Shown here: positions 53,798-62,396 of the stretch, piece after piece
Numbering within the stretch: the stretch's first letter is position 1
How the letters are laid out: each line of letters starts with the position of its first letter
Origin: Butyrivibrio sp. AE3004
Lineage (GTDB): Bacteria; Bacillota; Clostridia; Lachnospirales; Lachnospiraceae
NCBI RefSeq assembly: GCF_000703165.1
Contig: NZ_JNLQ01000002.1
Coordinates: forward strand, 2,418,001 to 2,482,000
DNA length: 64,000 nt
Reading direction: 5' to 3'
The notes under the pieces: model-generated
Databases searched by the model: none
Told to the model about the DNA's origin: nothing
What the model saw: only the letters and a program-made list of their open reading frames with translations
Made by a program: the position numbers and the translations under genes

Positions 53798-53937
53798 ATC
53801 TTCAGAGCGGAGACTCGTAAATGCTATGCATTTACTCGTTTCGGCTTCTCGCCGAATGAATTATAAAAAATAAAGACCAGTTCGGATGCAAGCATCCTTC
53901 TGGTCTTATTTTTTATAATTCGCTTGGCTCTGAAGAT
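53798..53937 (-). ncRNA. Three-hairpin structured element, copy 2
   Basis: Starts at the stop codon of the NlpC/P60 gene. Outer arms ATCTTCAGAGC (53798-53808) and GCTCTGAAGAT (53927-53937) pair perfectly over 11 bp. Inside: a long hairpin closed by ATAATTC-type arms with core GGATGCAAGCATCC, a TTCGGC/GCCGAA hairpin and TAAATGC/GCATTTA flanked by CTCG. The same order and strings occur in copy 1 (47219). Confidence 0.6.
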
Positions 53938-55274
53938 TAGAAGATTCTTCTAACTGCCAATACCTGTCTGTATCCTGCGTCTGAAATCTTGATACCTGTC
54001 TTAGCTGTGGAAGCATGTACAATCTGTCCACCACCGATATAGATTCCTACGTGACCTGAGTAACATACAATGTCACCGGCCTGTGCATTTGCAAGTCCAT
54101 CAACTGCTGCTCCGACGCTTCTGTCCGCACCACTTGAGTGAGGAAGACTTACACCAAAGTTAGCATATACGCTCATTACAAATCCTGAACAGTCTGTTCC
54201 GTTTGTAAGACTGGATCCTCCGTATACATAAGGATTACCAACAAACTGAGTAGCAAAGGAAGCAACTGCAGATCCGATAGAACTTGACTGTGTTGTATAG
54301 CTTCCTGCTGAATTATAGTTCTTAGAGCCCTTAGAACCGCCTTCTGATGAAGAACTCTTTGTTCCCTTCTTAGCCTGGGCAAGTGCTGCGAGACGAGCCT
54401 CTTCTTCTTTCTTAAGACGAGCTTCCTCTTCTGCCTTGGACTCTGCTTCAACGAACTCTGTAGAAAGCTCTACATAATCCATTGATACGTAACCTTCACC
54501 TTCTTCGATGCTGACCTTAACCCAGCCATCAAGCTCTTCGGTTACAACAAGTTCATCTTCAATCGGTACAAGTCCGAGCACTTCATCATCTGTGCTGGGG
54601 CCGCTTCTTACTTTAAGTGTTGTAGTTGTAACAGTAGCAATACGCTTACCAACCTGTTTTGCAAGCTCAACTGCATCTTCGCCTGTTACGCAATACTCTG
54701 CCTTTACATAACCCTCAACTGAACCGGACTTAATCTTGTACCATCCGTCAGCCTCTTCTATGAAAGTACCTACGGAATCATCGTAAAGCTTACCGATGAT
54801 CTCACCGTCCTCCTCGCTCGGGTTATCACGGACATTAACATAATCATTAACCTGAGCAATTACAAGAGATCTGAATCTCTCTTCTTCCTTTTCCTCTGCT
54901 GTAAGCTCCTCTTCGGCATTATCCTCAGTAACTTCCTCTTCAGTACCTGTTCCGGGTTCTTCCTGAGGAATTGTAGCTCCTGTTGCTTTCTGAATATCAT
55001 TAAGAATGTTCTCCTGCAATGTAGATGCAAGAGGTGTTGTCTCTGTAATTGTTACTGCAGAATCTTCAATTTCGTTCTCAGCAACATCTGTATCATTGTC
55101 ACCTGCAAGGTTTGAAAGTGATACCGAATCACCTGTAAGAGCATAACTAATACCTGCAGACGGTAAAACTGTCGTTACCTTAGACGCTGATGCGTTGGCA
55201 TTTATACCTACTCCTCCAATTGTTACCGCAGTAGCAACCCCCATCGCCAACAGCTGTAATCTAGTCTTTTGCAA
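53937..55274 (-). CDS. Secreted SH3-NlpC/P60 cell-wall hydrolase
   Basis: 445 residues. Signal peptide (about 1-30), an acidic Glu/Thr-rich linker, two bacterial SH3 domains (about 135-200 and 210-275, with NVRDNPSEEDGEIIGKL and LKVRSGPSTDDEVLGL), a Lys/Glu/Ala coiled stretch, and a C-terminal NlpC/P60 domain (about 330-445). The catalytic Cys is in TDCSGFVMS, with His in GHVGIYIG and a second polar residue in IVHASTAK. Such proteins cut stem peptides in peptidoglycan during growth or division. The start is TTG at 55274 with GGAGG 6 nt upstream. It has its own promoter (55321). Confidence 0.92.
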   Translation of the reverse strand: MQKTRLQLLAMGVATAVTIGGVGINANASASKVTTVLPSAGISYALTGDSVSLSNLAGDNDTDVAENEIEDSAVTITETTPLASTLQENILNDIQKATGATIPQEEPGTGTEEEVTEDNAEEELTAEEKEEERFRSLVIAQVNDYVNVRDNPSEEDGEIIGKLYDDSVGTFIEEADGWYKIKSGSVEGYVKAEYCVTGEDAVELAKQVGKRIATVTTTTLKVRSGPSTDDEVLGLVPIEDELVVTEELDGWVKVSIEEGEGYVSMDYVELSTEFVEAESKAEEEARLKKEEEARLAALAQAKKGTKSSSSEGGSKGSKNYNSAGSYTTQSSSIGSAVASFATQFVGNPYVYGGSSLTNGTDCSGFVMSVYANFGVSLPHSSGADRSVGAAVDGLANAQAGDIVCYSGHVGIYIGGGQIVHASTAKTGIKISDAGYRQVLAVRRIF

Positions 55275-55320
55275 AACGAACCTCCAAAATATTTGTTACG
55301 AATTTGTTACATCTTTTAAA

Positions 55321-55349
55321 AATATACTCTGTAAACATCAATTTGTCAA
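55321..55349 (-). promoter_or_regulatory. Promoter of the NlpC/P60 gene
   Basis: On the minus strand TTGACA (55344-55349) and TATATT (55321-55326) with 17 nt spacing, 47 nt before the TTG start. Confidence 0.8.
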
Positions 55350-55378
55350 CTCTCCTTAATCAATTTCGCGTAAAATTG

Positions 55379-55402
55379 AAAGGCTTAAATAAGCCTTTTT
55401 TT
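55379..55402 (+). terminator. Hairpin with T-run, no upstream plus-strand gene
   Basis: AAAGGCTT/AAGCCTTT followed by TTTTT on the plus strand. It lies in the NlpC-trxB gap. The rest of that gap (55403-55591) has no gene. Confidence 0.5.
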
Positions 55403-55591
55403 CAATTGAGCAATATATTAACTCAATTTACAAACAGTAAAAGAGCCAGTAACCATGCGGCTTCTGACCCTTTTCAATATGTTGTATTAAAAAAAATATA
55501 AAATACATTATTTGGTTAAATAAGTGTTTCATTAATCAAAACATATATACATTATTTCGACTATACGGTACTCAATCGGTCAACAAATTAT

Positions 55592-56527
55592 TTACTTCTT
55601 TCCAACCAGGAAATCCTGAACAGATGTAACAGCATTTGCTCCATCCGCAACTGCCGTAACAATCTGGCGGAGCCGCTTCTTTCTTGAATCTCCGGCAACA
55701 AATACGCCCGGTGTAGAGGTTACTCCACTCTCGTCAGCGATGATATATCCGGTACCATCCATGTCTGCAAGTCCTGCAAAAGACTCAGTAAGAGGATGGA
55801 TACCAATTGCAACAAAAAGAGCATCTGTTTCAACATCCTTTGTTTCACCTGTCTTAACATTTTTAACAGCAACAGATGAAACTTTGGTGTCACCCTTGAC
55901 CTCTTCGATCACGCTATCCCATATAACTTCAACATTTGGCAGTGACAATAATTCATCCTGAAGTATTTTTGCAGCGCGAAGCTCATCTCTTCTATGAACC
56001 AGATATACCTTTTTACAGCCCCTTGCAAGAAAAATAGCATCTTCAACAGCAACATCACCACCGCCATTTACAACTGCCACCTTATCCCTGAAAAAAGCGC
56101 CGTCACAGGTCGCACAATATGAAACTCCACGTCCTGTAAATTCCTCCTCGCCTTTAATTCCAAGTTTGTTATGAGATGCGCCTGTAGCAAGTAAAACAGT
56201 TTTAGTTTCGTATTCTCCCTGGTCTGTTACAACCTTAAAAACAGGTGCCTCCTTTTCGTTTCCTTCTTTTTCTATTAATATAGAAGAAACACAACCTTCT
56301 GCAAATTCCGCCCCAAGCTTATCCGCATGTTCACGGAACTTCATTCCCATATCAAAGCCATTTATTCCGGGAAGTCCTAAATAATTATCCACCTCATATG
56401 TTATAAGTATCTGTCCGCCGCTAACGGGATCCTTCTCGATCACAAGTGTATTAAGTCCTGCTCTCTTAGCATAAACGGCAGCTGAAAGTCCGGCAGGACC
56501 GGAACCTATTATTACAAGATCTCTCAT
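55592..56527 (-). CDS. trxB: Thioredoxin reductase
   Basis: 311 residues, FAD/NAD(P)H reductase of the low-molecular-weight TrxB type. N-terminal FAD motif GSGPAGLSAAVYAKRAG near residue 9, redox pair in YCATCDGAFF near 133, NADPH motif GGGDVAVEDAIFLA near 155 and the C-terminal FVAGDSRKKRLRQIVTAVADG. It reduces thioredoxin for ribonucleotide reductase and thiol repair. GGAGG lies 9 nt before the ATG at 56527; a start at 56551 would bury that site. No trxA is adjacent. Confidence 0.95.
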   Translation of the reverse strand: MRDLVIIGSGPAGLSAAVYAKRAGLNTLVIEKDPVSGGQILITYEVDNYLGLPGINGFDMGMKFREHADKLGAEFAEGCVSSILIEKEGNEKEAPVFKVVTDQGEYETKTVLLATGASHNKLGIKGEEEFTGRGVSYCATCDGAFFRDKVAVVNGGGDVAVEDAIFLARGCKKVYLVHRRDELRAAKILQDELLSLPNVEVIWDSVIEEVKGDTKVSSVAVKNVKTGETKDVETDALFVAIGIHPLTESFAGLADMDGTGYIIADESGVTSTPGVFVAGDSRKKRLRQIVTAVADGANAVTSVQDFLVGKK

Positions 56528-56693
56528 ATTAAATAACCTCCATTTTGTCATTCAGGCATAGCAATGGTACATCATTTCTTAAATAAAGTTTTGTCTGACT
56601 ATCTTAAGTCTAATTACAAAGATAATGTTTTCATTCGAAAAATAACATTTTATAATTTGTTCTTAATTCAATTGTGTACAATTATTATTTATA

Positions 56694-56712
56694 GGGTATA
56701 TAATACCCTCAA
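56694..56712 (+). promoter_or_regulatory. Promoter-like palindrome before the SDR gene
   Basis: GGGTATATAATACCC contains a -10 like TATAAT inside a perfect inverted repeat, with ATTGTGTACAAT (56671-56682) just upstream. The order is compatible with a repressor site, but the -35 is not clear. The remaining bases of the trxB-SDR gap hold nothing I can assign. Confidence 0.35.
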
Positions 56713-56799
56713 AAGTCTGATTTGTAAATACCTTTTTATGTTAAGATATAAGCAAATCTACATTTATAAATATAATAAAACCATGGAGAAAACAAAAAA

Positions 56800-57546
56800 A
56801 TGAATTCAAATAAAGGTCCGGTTCTGATAACAGGTGCATCAAGAGGCATAGGCAAAGCAATCGCAGAAGTATTCGCCAAAAACGGTTATAATCTGTATCT
56901 TTGCTGTAAAAACAGTATTGAATCGCTAAACGAATTTTCAGAGAAGCTTTCTACAATGTACAAAATAACATCTCATGCATTCCAATGCGATGTTTCGGAT
57001 GAAAACAGCGTAATATCCCTTTTTATCTCCATCATGGATAAATGCGGACAATCCCCCGAAATAGTCATAAACAACGCAGGAATAGCATGGTATGGTCTTC
57101 TGACCGATATGACCTCAGATGAATGGCACAAGGTTATGAGTACCAATCTGGATTCAGTTTTCCATGTTTGTAAAAATGCCGTTCCTTATATGGTAAGAAA
57201 CGGGCATGGAAAAATCATAAATATATCTTCTGTATGGGGCAATGTAGGCGCTTCCTGCGAGGTCGCATACTCAGCCTCAAAGGGTGGAGTCAATTCCTTT
57301 ACAAAAGCTCTTGCAAAAGAACTTGCTCCCAGTGGAATTCAGGTAAATGCTATCTCCTGCGGTGTGATCGATACAGAGATGAACAGATCACACCTGTCAG
57401 AAGAAAATCTGAATGAACTTGCTTCAGAGATACCTGCTGACAGAATCGGAACTCCTGAGGAAGTCGGTGAATTCGCTGTATCTCTTGCATCTTCACCATC
57501 ATATCTCACTGGTCAGATCATCACTATAGATGGCGGATGGATTTAA
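56800..57546 (+). CDS. Short-chain dehydrogenase/reductase, FabG-like
   Basis: 248 residues. N-terminal cofactor motif TGASRGIGKAIAE near 12, NNAG near 90, catalytic Ser in INISSVWG near 140, Tyr/Lys in AYSASKGG near 154, and the C-terminal ITIDGGWI. The fold fits 3-oxoacyl-ACP reductase and related SDRs; the substrate cannot be set from these marks. GGAGAAAA precedes the ATG. It is isolated from fab genes in this window, so a FabG role in fatty acid synthesis is only possible. Cytoplasmic. Confidence 0.88.
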   Translation: MNSNKGPVLITGASRGIGKAIAEVFAKNGYNLYLCCKNSIESLNEFSEKLSTMYKITSHAFQCDVSDENSVISLFISIMDKCGQSPEIVINNAGIAWYGLLTDMTSDEWHKVMSTNLDSVFHVCKNAVPYMVRNGHGKIINISSVWGNVGASCEVAYSASKGGVNSFTKALAKELAPSGIQVNAISCGVIDTEMNRSHLSEENLNELASEIPADRIGTPEEVGEFAVSLASSPSYLTGQIITIDGGWI

Positions 57547-57575
57547 GCCGGTATACTATAACAATACGCTGTAAA

Positions 57576-58328
57576 TTAAAATCTCATATCAAGCTTTGGA
57601 GCTGCCAAGAAGAGAAACGCCCCAATAGAAACAATCACAAATGAGATTATCTGTGAGGTTGAAAGCACCCCAATACTTCCTCTGTAATCAGCCCGGAAAA
57701 ACTCAATTATAAATCTTCCGATTCCGTACATAACAAGATACATTGCTGCTGTTCTTCCTTTTGTTTCTGTTTTACCTGAAAACCATATCAGAAATGCACC
57801 TATAAGAAAGTCACCTGCTGATGACATAAGCTGTGTCGGAATAAGCTGTACACCGTTTGGTGCAAAATCGGAATGTGTAAATACAACATGAAAAGGACTC
57901 GTCGTTTCAGCACCGTAGCAGCACCCTGCGCAAAAACATCCTATACGACCAAAGCCCTGAGCAATCGCGACTGCAGGCATAACAACATCAAAATATTTCA
58001 AAAAATCTTCATGTTTTCTCTTAACATAAATATAGCTTGCCAGGATCCCTCCTATGATTCCTCCATATACAACATAACCGTTTGCGAAGTCCCAAAAGAT
58101 AGAGGGATCTTTCATTATATTCGGCAGCTCTACAACATAAAACAGAAGCCTGCAACCAAGCAGGCCTCCGATTATTGCGCAATAGAAAATACCATATATC
58201 GTATCTTCCGATAGGCCCTTCTTTATTCCTCTTTTTAGTACAATCATGAGAGCTGTCAGAAATCCGACAGCAATCATAAGGCCGTACATGTGTAATGTAA
58301 CAGGTCCTATCTTTATATCATTAAACAT
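57576..58328 (-). CDS. lgt: Prolipoprotein diacylglyceryl transferase-like protein
   Basis: 250 residues with about seven membrane segments. The Lgt hallmark is GRIGCFCAGCCYG near residue 125, where typical enzymes read GRIGNF-x-NG-E-x-YG; the substitutions to Cys suggest the variant clade seen in some clostridia. The later LIPTQLM stretch replaces the usual HPSQLYE and lacks its His, so the enzyme might differ in activity. Lgt attaches diacylglycerol to lipobox Cys; the window encodes two likely lipoproteins. GAGGAATT lies before the ATG. It is downstream of the CheY gene and on the same strand, with a 31-nt gap. Confidence 0.82.
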   Translation of the reverse strand: MFNDIKIGPVTLHMYGLMIAVGFLTALMIVLKRGIKKGLSEDTIYGIFYCAIIGGLLGCRLLFYVVELPNIMKDPSIFWDFANGYVVYGGIIGGILASYIYVKRKHEDFLKYFDVVMPAVAIAQGFGRIGCFCAGCCYGAETTSPFHVVFTHSDFAPNGVQLIPTQLMSSAGDFLIGAFLIWFSGKTETKGRTAAMYLVMYGIGRFIIEFFRADYRGSIGVLSTSQIISFVIVSIGAFLFLAAPKLDMRF

Positions 58329-58344
58329 AATTCCTCATTTCCAA

Positions 58345-58376
58345 GCATTACTTTTGCATTACTTTTGCATTACTTT
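58345..58376. repeat. Triple 11-bp repeat at the CheY stop
   Basis: GCATTACTTTT is repeated three times (58345, 58356, 58367), overlapping the last codons and stop of the CheY-like gene. Confidence 0.7.
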
Positions 58377-58721
58377 ATCTATCGCGGATATCACCGTATC
58401 CTCATCCAGCGGCTTGGTTATGAATTCTGCTGCGCCACTTTCAATGGCTTCCTTTACTTTCTCATTCTGACCTGCTGCCGTTATCATAATAACCCTGGCA
58501 TCAGGATAAGCCTTATGAATGAGCTTCAAGCCCTGGATTCCATCCATAACCGGCATAGTAATATCCATAGTTACAATATCGGGATTGTATTTTCCGTAAT
58601 CATCGAAGCCCTCCTGCCCATTGGTAGCTTCATCAACAACAATGTGGCCATGCCTCTCAAGCATGTCCTTCAGTACTCTTCTGGAAGTTCTTGAATCATC
58701 AACAATAAGAATCTTTGCCAT
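58359..58721 (-). CDS. CheY-like response regulator
   Basis: 120 residues, single receiver domain with ILIVDDSRTS, phospho-acceptor Asp in TMDITMP, Thr in MITAAG and Lys in ITKPLD. CheY proteins bind the flagellar motor or a phosphatase when phosphorylated. GAGGAG lies before the ATG. It lies 12 nt after the CheX-like fusion on the same strand, which suggests that the pair works in chemotaxis; a CheX-type protein would dephosphorylate this CheY. Cytoplasmic. Confidence 0.9.
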   Translation of the reverse strand: MAKILIVDDSRTSRRVLKDMLERHGHIVVDEATNGQEGFDDYGKYNPDIVTMDITMPVMDGIQGLKLIHKAYPDARVIMITAAGQNEKVKEAIESGAAEFITKPLDEDTVISAIDKVMQK

Positions 58722-58733
58722 AGCCGCTTCTCC

Positions 58734-59621
58734 TCATTTTACAGTAGTGTTACTGTGTGCAGAAACAATAAGAAGTACCTCCGTATCACAACAGTATACG
58801 GGCATAATACGAATATCCTCTCCGTCAATCTCACCAAACTTTGTTATAAAGTAAGGCGGTTCAAGTTCAATCTTCTTACCCTTTTTACTTCTATCTGTAG
58901 CATACAGACCGTTTATACAGTTAATAAGCTCACACATGGCATCAAGCGCATCTTCTTCAGTTTCAATGAATTCTTCCTTGGTATAGCTTTTTGCAAGCTT
59001 TTGAAGATTTTCATTTTTACCGATAAGAGCTACCGTAGCCTTAACATCTCCATCAAAAGATTGATATGCTATACATTCTTCTTTAATGTTATGAACTGTA
59101 TATACATTACCCAGATAAAGATGTGTATCAACAAGTCTGTACAGATTCTTTATTCCATAATCGAAAAGCGCATTGTATTCCGGATCATCAGTTCCGGAAA
59201 AAATTGGAACAATCAGTTCGATGTCTCCGCTTTTTAAAGCAGTCATCTGCTCGTCATTAAGTCCCTTTTCCTGCTGATACATCTTAAGAGTCTCATCTAA
59301 TTCCTCAAGACTCATCATCTCCTTAGCAATAAGCGCAGATGTAAATGTCTGAAACTCATTGCCCTGAAGCGATAAAAGATAACCAACCTGTATTTCAGAA
59401 AGATACCCTCTCTCTATGGCAAGATCACCAAAGCGCTTATCCATTGTAGCCTGGAGTGCATTAATCTCCTCCGCCTGCGCAACAGTCATTAGCTTCTCGT
59501 TGACAGCTATGACACCAAGCTTAGCTCTTTTTGACTCCTGCACCTGGTAAGCCAGAGACAGCTGAGCTTTTGAAAGCTTTCCTCTGTCTAAAAGGTATTT
59601 TCCCATGATTCGGTCGAACAT
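58734..59621 (-). CDS. CheX-like phosphatase with N-terminal helical hub repeats
   Basis: 295 residues. The N-terminal half (about 1-125) has three helical units with the pattern GKYLLDRGKLSKAQL, FGDLAIERGYLSEIQVGY and SALIAKEMMSLEEL, like the MshEN/GspE N-terminal modules. The C-terminal half (about 150-295) has the CheX/CheC fold with the phosphatase E-x2-N motif in CELINCIN. GGAGG lies 8 nt before the ATG. It is paired with CheY downstream. No MshEN and CheX fusion is known to me; the helical part may recruit it to a polar or pilus structure. Location cytoplasmic. Confidence 0.75.
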   Translation of the reverse strand: MFDRIMGKYLLDRGKLSKAQLSLAYQVQESKRAKLGVIAVNEKLMTVAQAEEINALQATMDKRFGDLAIERGYLSEIQVGYLLSLQGNEFQTFTSALIAKEMMSLEELDETLKMYQQEKGLNDEQMTALKSGDIELIVPIFSGTDDPEYNALFDYGIKNLYRLVDTHLYLGNVYTVHNIKEECIAYQSFDGDVKATVALIGKNENLQKLAKSYTKEEFIETEEDALDAMCELINCINGLYATDRSKKGKKIELEPPYFITKFGEIDGEDIRIMPVYCCDTEVLLIVSAHSNTTVK

Positions 59622-59699
59622 AATCCCCCTCCATGCTTAGCAAAGAAAAATACAATTAACCTATCATTAATAATATCACAAAATGTAGTAGTACACTAT

Positions 59700-60989
59700 T
59701 TATTCTTCATCTGATGCTTTCGCTGCAATTCCCTTACCGCTCATTGCTGACTGAACTGCCGCTTCAGTTTCGGAAAGCTTTTTCTTTTGTGTCTTTGTGC
59801 CGGCATTCTTACCTGCAGATGCAGCCTGAGCTGCCATATGCAGAGCAAGCATTCTGTCTCTTGGAATCATAACCTTCTGACCATTGGGATTAATTATGAT
59901 ACCATTCTTATCTCCAACAAATTTCAGAATATCTCCAAATCCAAAAACCGCGCCCTTGTAATCGGTATTTCTGAAAGCCTTACTAAACTCTATTCCATCT
60001 GTAAATACCGGAAGAAAATGTTTTTCATCCGAGCTCTTGATTTCAGGGAATCTAATCTTTGTATCCGCAGTAAATTTATATCTGCCATCATCCAGAACCT
60101 CAACAGGTCCCTCATGCATCATAGGCACAATATAATGTGCAGCCTGGGCTGCCTGAGCCATGCGCATCTCCTTGGCTGCCAGAACAGCATCTCTCTTCTC
60201 ATACTTAACCGGCCATCTTGCTTCTCCAAGAAAGTCAAGAATCGCAAAAACAAGCTCAGGATTTTTGGGAGATTTATCCCCACCATTACCCCAGTCTCCG
60301 GGTGCAGCAACAATCTCATTTCTCTTAAAGTGCGCTCTGTAAAAACCATTATCAACAATGAAATTTTCAGCACCTAAGTAGTAAAGATAATCAAAGAATG
60401 TTCTTCTCTCACTTGCTGACTCAGCATCATTATCGGCCTTGCAGGGACGCACTATAAGCTTTCTGAACTGCTTGGAGAAAGCATTCACAGCAGCCTGGGC
60501 ATATTCCTCGCTTGAATATATATTTATATATCCGTGATCAATAAAGGGATATCCTGTCATAGAATCAAAGAGCACATAAAGTGTCTTTGCATCTCTTACC
60601 CTGCCAAGAATCTCATTGTAAACCTTTCTGTGATTTGCTTCGTATCCCGGAATGGGTGCAATCCTCTGATACCCCTCCTGAACAGTCAAAAGGAATAAAA
60701 GCTCCTGCATGGAAAAGAATTTGATAGTATCAAGATTAAGATCCTCTTCATATACAAGCTGTCCGATTTCATCTTTTCTCTCATCTGAAAGGGGATCTTC
60801 AAATTCCAGATTCTCCTGTCCCTCTATCCTTATGGGATTTAGCTTTCCGGGAGACGGCCATCCCAAATCTTTATGCTTCTCCTTAAGCTCTTCAAGAGCT
60901 TTTTCTCTCTGCTCTGCTTCCTGTTCCATAAGAAGAGCTTCTTCCTCTTCCCTATTCTTCTTATTACCCAAAAAATCAAAAAGTCCCAT
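59700..60989 (-). CDS. SseB-like domain protein
   Basis: 429 residues. The N-terminus (1-40) is Glu/Lys-rich. A central region (about 60-220) and a C-terminal region (about 300-390) look like SseB N- and C-domain copies; the last includes HFLPVFTDGIEFSKAF and INPNGQKVMIPRDRML. SseB-type proteins are enhanced-serine-sensitivity factors with no known enzymatic role. GGAGATA lies before the ATG. It lies upstream of the CheX-like gene on the same strand with a 78-nt gap, and downstream of apeB; a link with chemotaxis is only positional. The tail is Lys/Ala-rich. Confidence 0.75.
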   Translation of the reverse strand: MGLFDFLGNKKNREEEEALLMEQEAEQREKALEELKEKHKDLGWPSPGKLNPIRIEGQENLEFEDPLSDERKDEIGQLVYEEDLNLDTIKFFSMQELLFLLTVQEGYQRIAPIPGYEANHRKVYNEILGRVRDAKTLYVLFDSMTGYPFIDHGYINIYSSEEYAQAAVNAFSKQFRKLIVRPCKADNDAESASERRTFFDYLYYLGAENFIVDNGFYRAHFKRNEIVAAPGDWGNGGDKSPKNPELVFAILDFLGEARWPVKYEKRDAVLAAKEMRMAQAAQAAHYIVPMMHEGPVEVLDDGRYKFTADTKIRFPEIKSSDEKHFLPVFTDGIEFSKAFRNTDYKGAVFGFGDILKFVGDKNGIIINPNGQKVMIPRDRMLALHMAAQAASAGKNAGTKTQKKKLSETEAAVQSAMSGKGIAAKASDEE

Positions 60990-61016
60990 GAAAAAATATC
61001 TCCGTTCTATAAAAAA

Positions 61017-62309
61017 TTAAGCCTTTATATCAGCCTCGAAAAATGTCTTTGAAAAATCAATCAGATACTGAACATCTTTAACACCTGCAGTCTCATATGG
61101 TGAATGCATTGCAAGCTGTGCCATACCTATATCAACTGTGCGAACTGCAACCTGTGTTCCCGAAATATTACCAAGTGTTGATCCGCCTGCAACATCCGAA
61201 CGATTCGTAAAGGTCTGATAAGGGACCTTTGCTTTATCGCAGATCATCTTACAAATAGCGCCGGAAACAGCATCGGTTGTGTACTTCTGGTTAGCATTGT
61301 ATTTGATAACAATTCCTTTGTTCATCTGTGGTCTGTTAACAGGATCTGCTTTTTCAACATTATTGGGATGAACTGCATGGGCATTATCGGCAGATACCAT
61401 AAAGCTGTTGGCGATTGATACAAGATAATCTTCTCTGTTCTTTCCGAAGAAATCATTGATCCTCAGAAGAGTATCCTTTAAGAAGGTCGATGCCGCACCC
61501 TGTCTTGTAGTGCTTCCCACCTCTTCATTGTCAAATACCACATGCATTATCACGTTCTTTTTATTGGAAGCGTTTATAAAACCTTCAAAGGATCCGTAGC
61601 AGCACTCAAGATCATCTAACCGTCCCGATGACACATACTCTTCATCGGCTCCCCATACTGAAGGCTCCACTCTGTTGTAAAGGAAAAGATCATGTGAAAC
61701 TATATCACCTTCCTCTACTCCGGCCTCTTCTGCAATGAGCTTCATAAATTTATCCTTGCTGTCTGCATCACCAAAAATGGGAAGCATATCCTTCTGAGCA
61801 TTGTACTTATGTCCATCATTAGCTTCTCTGTCCATATGTATAGCAAGAGAAGGAAGCATAACAAGATCTCTGTCCACATTTACAAGTCTGGATGAAACAC
61901 CGATTGCATCACCCTCCTTAGCCTTGACCATCACTCTTCCGGCAATGGAGAGCGGTCTGTCAAACCATGGAGCACAGAGCATCCCACCGTACTTTTCCAC
62001 ATTGAGTATCACGTAAGCGGAAGCTGATTCAATTTCAGGATTCTCCTTTATCTTAAAACTGGGAGAATCGCTGTGACTTGCTATCATATAAAAACCATTG
62101 TAATCATCCGCCGGAATCTTAAATGAAATAATGGAAGAGCCTGATCTTGTAACAAAATAATTGCCGCCCTTCTCAAGCTCCCATTTTCGATCTTCCTTAA
62201 GTTCTGTAAACCCTTCCTCAAGAAGTCTCTTTGACATCACTGAAACTGCATGGTATGCAGTAGGACTTTCCTTAATAAAATCCGTTAATCCTTTTATTGT
62301 TTCTTTCAT
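61017..62309 (-). CDS. apeB: M18 family aminopeptidase
   Basis: 430 residues. Metallopeptidase marks: ASHSDSPSFKIK near 77, the metal ligand pair around SSGRLDDLECCYGSF near 220, HVVFDNEEVGSTTRQGA near 250 with the catalytic Glu pair, and HAVHPNN. M18 enzymes release acidic amino acids from peptides and are typically dodecameric. AAGG-rich RBS upstream of the ATG at 62309. It sits between the CmpB-like gene and the SseB-like gene on the same strand. Peptide breakdown here fits the opp transporter. Confidence 0.93.
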   Translation of the reverse strand: MKETIKGLTDFIKESPTAYHAVSVMSKRLLEEGFTELKEDRKWELEKGGNYFVTRSGSSIISFKIPADDYNGFYMIASHSDSPSFKIKENPEIESASAYVILNVEKYGGMLCAPWFDRPLSIAGRVMVKAKEGDAIGVSSRLVNVDRDLVMLPSLAIHMDREANDGHKYNAQKDMLPIFGDADSKDKFMKLIAEEAGVEEGDIVSHDLFLYNRVEPSVWGADEEYVSSGRLDDLECCYGSFEGFINASNKKNVIMHVVFDNEEVGSTTRQGAASTFLKDTLLRINDFFGKNREDYLVSIANSFMVSADNAHAVHPNNVEKADPVNRPQMNKGIVIKYNANQKYTTDAVSGAICKMICDKAKVPYQTFTNRSDVAGGSTLGNISGTQVAVRTVDIGMAQLAMHSPYETAGVKDVQYLIDFSKTFFEADIKA

Positions 62310-62396
62310 TTCTTCACCTTCTGTTCTCTTGCCCTCTGAATATCTCTTGAAAAGGATTTCTTCGGGCAGTTCTTTTATTTTTCAAACAAACTTACA

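Noticed and set aside
55275..55591. c-di-AMP (ydaO-type) riboswitch before the NlpC/P60 gene
   Set aside because: Such switches often precede cell-wall hydrolases, but the leader lacks the G-rich conserved stretches and has a plain promoter 47 nt from the start codon.
59787..60377. 196-codon frame antisense to the SseB-like gene
   Set aside because: Low-complexity composition and no start signal; the SseB-like frame is longer and has a ribosome site.
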